This document shows, piece by piece, positions 43,637 through 50,360 of a stretch of 54,249 bases of DNA (positions are counted from its first letter, which is position 1; every line of letters starts with the position of its first letter). The translations under genes were made by a program, and so were the position numbers. The DNA is from JAIXUI01 sp943373175 (lineage in GTDB: Bacteria; Bacteroidota; Bacteroidia; UBA7662; JAIXUI01). The notes below the pieces were generated by a model. That model saw nothing but the letters and a program-made list of their open reading frames with translations, was not told where the DNA came from and did no database searches. Where the stretch lies: contig CALSBM010000011.1 in the NCBI GenBank assembly GCA_943373175.1, positions 1 to 54,249 on the forward strand, in the 5' to 3' direction.

Positions 43637-44168
43637 TAATTTCACCATCAGATTCTTCATTTTGCTTGTTGGTTCGGCCTCAATAACATCAACTGTGTTT
43701 GTAATTTTATTTATTATCTCCCCATCTACTATCTTTTTTGCTCATCAATAAATCTCCTTATCGATACTTCTATTTTCGGTTCAATGTGCTTAGAAATCAC
43801 TAACGCCATGAAACAGATACGTATATGCAATTTTATCGGTTCTTCTTTGAAGTGAAAAATGGGTCTTGTTTCTAAATCACTTTTTGACAATCTGAATGCT
43901 TGTTCTACTTTATAGAGTTCATGATAACCTTGAATAATAACAGCTCTTCTAGCGTCTCGTTTGTATGAGCCGAACCAATATGGTGCTATACCATTCTTTT
44001 ATTCTGGTGATAACGTACTACCTGAACTGCTTTGGCTCCTGATGCTGTTTTTACAACCCTTGCTTTCATGCCCAAATACACCTTAGTGCTGTAAAAACAC
44101 AACTTTAGACTTGCATAATACAGATTATCAAAATGTTAGCTCCGCTCTTAATTTTAAGGGGACAAGTC
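43613..44168 (-). mobile_element. Internally deleted IS1634-family element, copy 2
   Basis: Copy 2 of the 562-base element, same orientation as copy 1 and about 97% identical by eye. It carries the same internal deletion, so the deletion arose before the two copies separated. It differs by a one-base loss near 43740 and about a dozen substitutions; it keeps the family residue Pro in the TRPIFHF segment where copy 1 has Arg, so it is nearer the ancestor. The right end reads GGGGACAAGTC. Confidence 0.82.
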
Positions 44169-44271
44169 GGGAGGATTCCTGATCTCGAAGGGTGTTCTGA
44201 ATGATTGACCTTTGTAAGGTTGCGGATGCAACGCGCCGGCTTTGTCCTTTAATTTGATTTCCTACAATGAG

Positions 44272-44946
44272 TCATCTTTCGTAATAAGGAATAGCTACTC
44301 TCGTTTTAAGCGTCCACTTACTTTTTAAATCATACGTTTTATAACTTGATAGCCAAAGGCCCAAAAGGCCTATTCCAACACCGATTAAACCCATGGACGC
44401 TTGTTGAAGCATCATTTCTACTCCGTAATTGACTAGTTGAATAGGCGACGTAACAAATACAATTGCTCCTAGCATCCCTATCCAGGGCAGACCTCCAACT
44501 AAATGATGGTGGTTATTTCGGCGAACCTCAAGAGTGGTTATATCAGAGAATTTGACTTCAAATAGGGTGTCTTTGTATATATAATCGTAATAGTGGCCCA
44601 CTACTTTCGGCCCAAAAGGTCTGTTTTTATAGTCATATTTTACTTTAACCGAATCAATTAACTTAGTCATATTAATAATTATTGAACTGTCATTAAATGA
44701 ATGGTATTCATACGTATACATATATTCGGAATTAATAGTTTTTATAATCATATCAGTATTAATATTGAAATCAACATCTCTATCCTTGCTTTCGATGAAT
44801 AGTTCTCTTTTTATTTGGCAAGAGCTATTTATTGGAATCAAGTAAATGCCAATAAAGCATAATCTTAAAATTGCTCTATTAAAGCAAATGAAGGCATATT
44901 TTTGATGCAACTGCTGCTTGATTTGTACGTAATTTTCTTTTTTCAT
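44272..44946 (-). CDS. Unrecognised membrane-associated protein
   Basis: A 224-residue frame. N-terminal residues 20-45 are hydrophobic with LIPINSSCQI, perhaps a lipoprotein or signal anchor, although the start could be later. The middle is hydrophilic (KVKYDYKNRPFGPKVVGHYY, DTLFEVKFSDITTLEVRRNN); the C-terminal third has two membrane-like stretches (GGLPWIGMLGAIVFVTSPIQ and QASMGLIGVGIGLLGLWLSS). AT content is high. The combination of a metal- or stress-type sensing segment and C-terminal membrane helices recalls small secreted signalling proteins of Bacteroidota, but no family is recognised. Confidence 0.7.
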   Translation of the reverse strand: MKKENYVQIKQQLHQKYAFICFNRAILRLCFIGIYLIPINSSCQIKRELFIESKDRDVDFNINTDMIIKTINSEYMYTYEYHSFNDSSIIINMTKLIDSVKVKYDYKNRPFGPKVVGHYYDYIYKDTLFEVKFSDITTLEVRRNNHHHLVGGLPWIGMLGAIVFVTSPIQLVNYGVEMMLQQASMGLIGVGIGLLGLWLSSYKTYDLKSKWTLKTRVAIPYYER

Positions 44947-45081
44947 TCCTTTTGTATTATGTTTATAAAGGGTAGTTGAAAAATTTATTGCCCAACAAGC
45001 CTATTTTTCTATTTCATTTTTTTACGTAGTAAGTGTTTAAGACTTCACTCTCAAATTCTTCTACCCGATTTTCCGCCCCTT

Positions 45082-45864
45082 CTACGCAGTTAGTTTTTTA
45101 ATGTTTTCCGGTGAATGTCGTTGGCTCCAAAGCATGTACTGTGCTCCTTTGTTTACTAAAGCTGATAAGTAGTCTTCGCTCACTTCACGGTCGATGTCGT
45201 TTATAATCGCTAATCCGATTACCTCTTTTTGAGTCTGCTGCTCGCGTATTTTTTTAATGTCATCCCAAGTGAATAAAAAGTGTGGCAAATTCATTTTATT
45301 CACAGAGTTAAAAGACTTAATCACGATTTCCGAAGTTTTATAGGCTATTTGAAAATCGAAGGTAAACTCAAGTCCAGAACTTCCTTTGGAAATAAAATAA
45401 GGCGTATAAATCAGTTCTTGCTCCTCTAAATAGACTTTAACGTCCTCTCTAAATACCGTTGCAACAGTAGGTTTGGATAAGTAGTACATATCCGAGGTTT
45501 CCGAAATTGCAGAAATGAGATTTAATTTTTTCTGTGGAAAATCTCTTTCCGTGGCCTCAGTAATTAGTTCCTCATTGTTTATTCTCACACCATAATTCAG
45601 CAAGATCTTATCAAGAAGTTCTTTTCTCTTAGGAGATCTTTTAATTTCTAAGCCACTTAATTCTAAATCTCTAAGTGTATTGCCATCATCTGAAAGAATA
45701 ATTTTACCCCCATCTTTTCTAGCATAAAGGTCAATATTGTCATTGAAAAGGCCAATAAACGGAGTGCTTATTTCAATCCAATCTGTGTTGGTACTTGCTG
45801 TTACTAAAGTTTTTTCTTTCAAAAAAGCGTAATAGTCATCCATTAAATTATTAATCCAAGTCAT
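45082..45864 (-). CDS. DUF1828 (and DUF1829-like) protein
   Basis: A 260-residue protein. The N-terminal DUF1828 part has NTDWIEISTPFIGLFNDNID, the KIILSDDGNTLRDLELSGLE signature and SPKRKELLDKILLNYGVRIN; the C-terminal part (LEFTFDFQIAYKTSEIVIKS, VIGLAIINDIDREVSEDYLS) looks like DUF1829. These domains are found in phage, plasmid and island genes and have no proven function. The gene overlaps the preceding one by 4 bases (ATGA), so the two form one unit. Confidence 0.85.
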   Translation of the reverse strand: MTWINNLMDDYYAFLKEKTLVTASTNTDWIEISTPFIGLFNDNIDLYARKDGGKIILSDDGNTLRDLELSGLEIKRSPKRKELLDKILLNYGVRINNEELITEATERDFPQKKLNLISAISETSDMYYLSKPTVATVFREDVKVYLEEQELIYTPYFISKGSSGLEFTFDFQIAYKTSEIVIKSFNSVNKMNLPHFLFTWDDIKKIREQQTQKEVIGLAIINDIDREVSEDYLSALVNKGAQYMLWSQRHSPENIKKLTA

Positions 45865-46385
45865 ATTAATTGCATTTGGTAGTTAAACGTGATTCTCGTT
45901 TTGAGGTTGATTTTTTTAAAGAAAGCATAAAGTACTCGCGAGTAATCCTCTCTTCCGTTTAGTTTGGTTACACTGAATTTGTCAATTTCTAAAGGAATAG
46001 CCCATGCTAATGGTTTATAACCATTCACTACATAATGAATATGGCCTTCGTAATTATCTAGCCATTGACCAGCGAATGGTCTAAATTTTTCAGGTAACGA
46101 AGGCAAAACTTCAGATGGGTTTATATGCCGACCATTGTAATCTATACGTATTATTCCGTTCTGGGTACCATTATCTTGGTGATGAAGACTTATCTTCAAA
46201 GACTTCTTTCCACTTTCTTTGATGTCTATCAATAAGTTTTGGTCTAAATCTTCTGGTGTGCTTATAGGTAACCTAAAGCTCATTGGAAATTGAATGTCTA
46301 AAGTATAGTTATTCATTAATTCTCCCCCATCAACTAAGTATTTATCAAGTTGAAGAAGGTGTTCCGCTAATTCTACTGTCATCAT
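45861..46385 (-). CDS. DUF6978-like partner protein
   Basis: A 174-residue protein, first gene of the pair with the DUF1828 gene. It reads NYTLDIQFPMSFRLPI, a beta-rich middle (SGKKSLKISLHH, NGIIRIDYNGRHINPSE), FAGQWLDNYEGHIHYVVNGY, KPLAWAIPLE and a final helix. The HINP and HIH motifs are like those of small DUF6978-type proteins I associate with DUF1828, but I could not check this. No signal or membrane segment. Role unknown. Confidence 0.6.
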   Translation of the reverse strand: MMTVELAEHLLQLDKYLVDGGELMNNYTLDIQFPMSFRLPISTPEDLDQNLLIDIKESGKKSLKISLHHQDNGTQNGIIRIDYNGRHINPSEVLPSLPEKFRPFAGQWLDNYEGHIHYVVNGYKPLAWAIPLEIDKFSVTKLNGREDYSRVLYAFFKKINLKTRITFNYQMQLI

Positions 46386-46915
46386 AATTGTAGTTTTTTA
46401 AGGGTGTTTTTTACAACACATTTTAGATTTTATGATAAAAGCAAGGCGAATAGGTCTCCTTATCATTCCGGTCTGATTTGTTGACTTCTATGAGATTAGT
46501 TCTGCTAGAGTATGGCATGGGTTAGTACAATTTGGATTGGGGAATAAGAAGTGACTTGATACTCTGAGGCAGGTCATGTTTCACACCATTTGGACTATGT
46601 ACCATTTGCTGCTTTGTTTATTTGTTTACACTAAGCTATCTATATTTCATTTTCTAATCAAATGGCTTCCAGTATTTTCACAGTTGAAAGTAGTCAATCG
46701 ACGGACAGGCTAAGTGCTGATAAGTAGCCTATTTTAGTCATTCTTCATCCACTTTTGGTCAATTGTTGAGTGTTTAGCTCAAGTGAAATTTCCTATATAC
46801 AAAGATGCTGCTCTGCTTTTATTTTCGACGAACTTAAGCCTGATAGAATTTTCCGTTAGCCAAAAGTTCCCCTTTGCTTTCCTCCTAGTATTAGCCGGAT
46901 AAATCTTAAATCGTC
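46386..46915. other. Gene-free stretch upstream of the DUF1828 pair
   Basis: About 530 bases with no convincing coding frame in either direction. It serves as the leader of the DUF6978-like gene on the minus strand. No inverted repeat of note. Confidence 0.4.
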
Positions 46916-47031
46916 TCAGACAAAAGCAAGCATGATTGGGACGAGTGCAAGTACGCCTCGGATAATAGTAAGTATGATTGGGGCAAGCGTAAGTACGTCT
47001 CAGACGAAAGCAAGCATGACTGGGACAAGTG
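46916..47031. repeat. 42-bp (2 x 21-bp) tandem repeat, about 2.8 units
   Basis: Units at 46916-46957, 46958-46999 and a partial 47000-47031, each of the form TCAGACAAAAGCAAGCATGA then TTGGGACGAGTGCAAGTACG then CC. Each 42-base unit is made of two similar 21-base halves. The halves align to the 21-bp repeat at 49491-49857 (ATTGGGAYGARKGCWAGWAC) with about 15 of 21 matches, so they are one family. Confidence 0.7.
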
Positions 47032-47079
47032 TTTCACATGTTACGATTGAATCGCAAACACTTCTTTTTCGATTTGGAT

Positions 47080-47250
47080 CTACAGCATCAATTTTGCCAT
47101 TTCGATAGAACCCGGCATATAGATGAAAGTCCTTACTCCATCTGATTCGTCAGAAGTGTTTGCCGTGACCGGGTTTTCTTTTTCAAGGTCTTCTTTATTA
47201 GTAGGGTAAGCACAAGCAGAAGAAGCATTCAGAAGAATAGAACGAATGTT
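47080..47250 (-). pseudogene. Possible remnant ORF in the gap
   Basis: A 56-codon open stretch on the minus strand reads RSILLNASSACAYPTNKEDL, then EKENPVTANTSDESDGVRTF and IYMPGSIEMAKLML to a TAG; beyond it the frame goes on IQIEKEVFAIQS to the next stop. The composition (hydrophobic start, Cys, Asp/Ser/Thr-rich linker) is like a lipoprotein start, but no start codon is in frame. Evidence for a remnant is weak. The remainder of 47032-47421 shows nothing else. Confidence 0.22.
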
Positions 47251-47421
47251 TCAAACAAGGGCTTCAATCCTCATTTTTACAAAGCTTTTCTTGCTTTAGA
47301 ATGGTACTTTATTGCAGTCTGAAAGCCTACAGGCGTATAGAGAAGCAACTAAATAAACAGGTGTGTACAACTGGGGGCGAAGTGTGAAAAACTCAGTTAA
47401 AACAAGACCTACTTTTGTCCT

Positions 47422-47931
47422 ATGGAAATTACAAACTTCAACGTCCCTGCGTGTTTTTGGGAAGCTTACTTCAATCTAGTTGTTGATTGTGTTAAAGAAA
47501 GCAGCAACGAATCAGGCTTGAAAGATTTTAACTTGTTAAATGTTAAATCTGAAATTAAAACCTTTCGTTTTGCCTATAACGAAGAGCCATTTCAAAGTGT
47601 AGGTTGTCTAGATTCATCTTTTGATTTAATAGTCAAAGGAAAGGTCTTAGTTGTTTCAATGTCTGCTTGTCGAGAAAGTATGCCTTTTTCAGATTACTTT
47701 TTTACTACACCTCATTTGATAAGAAATGCCTTAAGCCAAGCAAAAGACAATACCAAGTATGTTGATGTTTGTGGGAATAAGGTTTGTAATACATTCGATA
47801 CAAATTCAAAAGCTTGCTTTAGCAAAGCTTTTCTAAATGCTATTTTATCTCGTATAGAATCTATTAATCCTGATTTTAGGCTCAATGATACAGACTGGAG
47901 AAAGTGGGATTTTAAAAGTTGTAGTTCATGA
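47422..47931 (+). CDS. Unrecognised soluble protein
   Basis: A 169-residue frame: MEITNFNVPACFWEAYFNLV, then KVLVVSMSACRESMPFSDYF, a central basic segment and a Cys-rich middle (YVDVCGNKVCNTFDTNSKAC). The two Cys pairs might bind a metal. No signal peptide or membrane segment. It stands alone within a repeat-bracketed segment (see the 21-bp repeats) and has AT-rich, island-like codon use. No family recognised. Confidence 0.6.
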   Translation: MEITNFNVPACFWEAYFNLVVDCVKESSNESGLKDFNLLNVKSEIKTFRFAYNEEPFQSVGCLDSSFDLIVKGKVLVVSMSACRESMPFSDYFFTTPHLIRNALSQAKDNTKYVDVCGNKVCNTFDTNSKACFSKAFLNAILSRIESINPDFRLNDTDWRKWDFKSCSS

Positions 47932-48072
47932 TTTAATCTTTTGCATTTTCAACATTAGCTAGTTTCATGCCCCGACTAACCCTTGGGGCTTTGTCCTAAC
48001 TGGTACAGGAAAGGCTGTCTAATTAAAGTCAACCAGTTCAAGGTCTCTCCTCGGATTGTTGCCTATTGGTAA

Positions 48073-49101
48073 TTATTTTTGCGATTGTCCATATCCATTT
48101 TTATTTTTTGCCTTTTTCTCAATGATTTTCAAACCTTCTAAGTAGCTCTTTTCTGCTTCACTAAGTGTTTTAGCCTGATATTTTTTGTATTCGTTAGTCG
48201 CTTTTTCAATGGCTTTTTCGTGGCTAATGCTTCCAGCATTTTGTAATAAGTTTTCTCCACTCATGGTTAAGATTTGGTCTAAATGTTTTGCCCAATCTTC
48301 CATAGTCATTGTTTCCTCACGTTCAGCTTTTCGTTCGGCAAAATCTAAGTAACCGGAAACTATTTGCCCTAATGCTCGCAGTTCTTTTTCGTTTAAATAG
48401 TTTTTAGCAATCACTACATCTTTTAAATGGGGCCGGCTGCCTTGAAATGTCATCAATCCCATAAATTCTTTTTCTGCATCCGCACGGTTATAGATCAATT
48501 CTGCTGCGGTTTGTCCGTGAACCGCGAAGTGAATTTTGTTTTGGACTTTTTTAAAGAACTCAATCGACACATCGGCCTGTGGGTCATAATCAATACTTGT
48601 AGCGTAGATATCTAAAACCTGTCGATAAAATACTTTTTCAGATGTCCGAATATCTCTGATACGTTGCAACAGTTCTTTCCAATAACCGCCACCGCCCAAG
48701 TTTTTCAGGCGTTCATCGTCCATTGTAAAGCCTTTGCGTATGTATTCGTTAAGTCGTTTGGTTGCCCATTGGCGAAACTGTGTGCCACGTAAAGATTTTA
48801 CCCGATAACCTACAGAAATAATAACATCGAGATTATAAAAGCCCACTTCATAGTTTTTGCCATCTGCGGCAGTTATCCGGAATTTCCGGACAACTGAATT
48901 TTCTTCTAATTCCCCTTCTTTAAATACGTTTCTGATATGCTCGGAAATGGTTCTTTTATCCTTGGCAAATAACAGTGCCATTTGGTCTTGCGTAAGCCAA
49001 ACCGTTTCTTCTTCTAAACGCACCTCTACTGATACGTTTTCGTCTTCGGTTTTGAAGATGATAAATGAGGAACTGAGCTCAGTTTTTTTATTCCTTTTCA
49101 T
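48073..49101 (-). CDS. RhuM-family protein
   Basis: A 342-residue member of the RhuM (virulence RhuM, COG3943) family. It has ETVWLTQDQMALLFAKDKRT, SEHIRNVFKEGEL, EVGFYNLDVIISVGYRVKSL, RGTQFRQWATKRLNEYIRKG and FTMDDERLKN in order. The C-terminal half includes a Fic-like VIAKNYLNEKELRALGQIVS helix part but lacks the HPFxxGNGR motif, so no Fic enzyme activity is expected. RhuM genes occur in Salmonella SPI-3 and, as I recall, within type I restriction operons; here an hsdM stub lies just upstream. Role unknown; perhaps a regulator of, or relic from, that restriction locus. Confidence 0.88.
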   Translation of the reverse strand: MKRNKKTELSSSFIIFKTEDENVSVEVRLEEETVWLTQDQMALLFAKDKRTISEHIRNVFKEGELEENSVVRKFRITAADGKNYEVGFYNLDVIISVGYRVKSLRGTQFRQWATKRLNEYIRKGFTMDDERLKNLGGGGYWKELLQRIRDIRTSEKVFYRQVLDIYATSIDYDPQADVSIEFFKKVQNKIHFAVHGQTAAELIYNRADAEKEFMGLMTFQGSRPHLKDVVIAKNYLNEKELRALGQIVSGYLDFAERKAEREETMTMEDWAKHLDQILTMSGENLLQNAGSISHEKAIEKATNEYKKYQAKTLSEAEKSYLEGLKIIEKKAKNKNGYGQSQK

Positions 49102-49163
49102 TCGCTTTCAATCTTTTTCATTAAAATAAATGGCTACACGCAGTTTGCTGATGCTGTTTATGG

Positions 49164-49262
49164 TTACTGTTTAAAGTCCCATCCATCCACAGAGCCACGC
49201 ACATCGTTGGCTATTTTCCAAATCTTGGCTTGTAATTCTTGTCGTTGTGCTATGTTAGTCAT
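49164..49262 (-). pseudogene. 5' stub of hsdM (type I restriction methylase)
   Basis: On the minus strand the 32-residue frame MTNIAQRQELQAKIWKIAND and VRGSVDGWDFKQ ends with TAA. This is the conserved N-terminus of HsdM (AQRxxLxxxIWxIANDLRGSVDGWDFKxYVLG), cut just after the DFKQ. The next bases in another frame read TVTINSISKLRVAIYFNEKD, so a deletion joins the start of hsdM to unrelated or downstream sequence, 62 bases before rhuM. No methylase or restriction subunit remains in the window. Confidence 0.8.
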
Positions 49263-49490
49263 TTTGCTCTTTCATTAATTCTTGTGATTCTTATTCTTTA
49301 ATGTCGGTGCGGCTTGGCGCGATGGGATGCTTTTGTAAAAATTCATGCTGCGTTGCTTTCCCTCGGGCTAAATTAAACACGTACGCTGTTTTCCGGTCGG
49401 GGTATGGTGCAATTTTGACCTGATTGCAAATTAACACAATGATTCCCGTAGTGGCGACCCAATGTAGTCGCCCAAATATAGGGTGAATGA
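49263..49490. other. Gap between hsdM stub and the 21-bp array
   Basis: About 230 bases. On the minus strand a frame reads VATTGIIVLICNQVKIAPYP, DRKTAYVFNLARGKATQHEF and LQKHPIAPSRTDIKE to a stop at 49291; it continues unbroken into the repeat array upstream. I cannot tell whether it is a real gene end. Confidence 0.3.
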
Positions 49491-49860
49491 AACCTAGAAC
49501 GACCGGAATGAAAGCTAGAACGATTGGGATGAAGGCTAGAACGATTGGAACGAAGGCTAGAACGATTGGGATGAAAGCTAGAACGATTGGGATGAAGGCT
49601 AGAACGATTGGGATGAAGGCTAGAATGACCGGGATGAAAGCTAGAACGATTGGAACGATGGCTAGAACGATTGGGATGAAGGCTAGAACGACCGGAACGA
49701 AGGCTAGAACGACCGGAACAAATCCTAGAACGATTGGTATGAAGGCTAGAACGACCGGAACGAATCCTAGAACGACCGGAACAAATCCTAGAACGATTGG
49801 AACAAATCCTAGCACGCCCGGAACGAAGGTTAGAACGACTGGGATTGTGGCTAAAATGAA
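49491..49860. repeat. 21-bp minisatellite, about 17 units, open in several frames
   Basis: Tandem units of exactly 21 bases of the form ATGAAGGCTAGAACGATTGGG, from 49491 to about 49847, with a decayed tail to 49860. There are two main unit types: ATTGGGATG and ACCGGAACG, the changes going together. Because 21 is a multiple of three, frames stay open; a plus-strand frame reads repeats of MKARTIG or TNPRTTG (49487-49864), and a minus-strand frame reads repeats of VLAFIPI. Not a CRISPR, since there are no unique spacers. Confidence 0.92.
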
Positions 49861-50360
49861 TTAGGCTATGTTTAGAGTAATTGGGTCGAGCGCAAGTACG
49901 CCTCACCGCAAGTTTCACTTGGCTCTTGTTGGTGCCTACCTGAATACTTAGGGCCAAGTAAGCAGGGCCAAAAAGTTCAGCCTAAACCTCCATTAGCCGC
50001 CTAACCTTTCGCCTTTTTACCCACCCTCTCAACCGGCAATAGGAGGAGGGCGCTGGTTGAAGGGAATCATGGGTTGAAGTAGAATGATCAAGGTGGAATG
50101 CTATGATAAAAGCGTTGAATTCGTAAAGACGCACGGCCTTGCGTCCCTGCTACAGTGTGCCTCTGCTGCTATTGAACACGGAGTAAATATTAAAATTTGA
50201 TTAAGAGAAAGTCTGGAAAACGTATAAGATAAAAAAAGAGTATGCTTAGTTCAATTGTAAAAAATGCCCTTTGAAAGAATTATGCCGTCATTTTAAGCAT
50301 TTTGAAACATTAAATTTTATTCTTAAAAAATGTTTATTTTTTTTTGCAGCAAATACTAAT
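49861..50360. other. Gene-free stretch before the giant gene
   Basis: About 500 bases. At its start, ATTGGGTCGAGCGCAAGTAC (49878-49897) is a degraded unit of the 21-bp family. At 50128-50145 lies GACGCACGGCCTTGCGTC, an imperfect 6-bp palindrome like intergenic repeats common in Bacteroidota. The last 150 bases are AT-rich leader of the giant gene. Confidence 0.5.

Noticed and set aside
44169..44271. A gene fragment downstream of the unrecognised membrane protein
   Set aside because: An open frame exists but only about 30 codons; used only as a weak hint in the composite finding.
46916..47031. CRISPR-like array
   Set aside because: No unique spacers; the units are contiguous 42-bp repeats.
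49291..49815. 174-residue minus-strand frame with VLAFIPI repeats
   Set aside because: It is largely the 21-bp array read in one frame; other frames of the array are also open, so openness alone is no evidence for a gene. Only its last 60 residues might be real.
49487..49864. 125-residue plus-strand frame with MKARTIG repeats
   Set aside because: Same reason: frames of a 21-bp array stay open by arithmetic.
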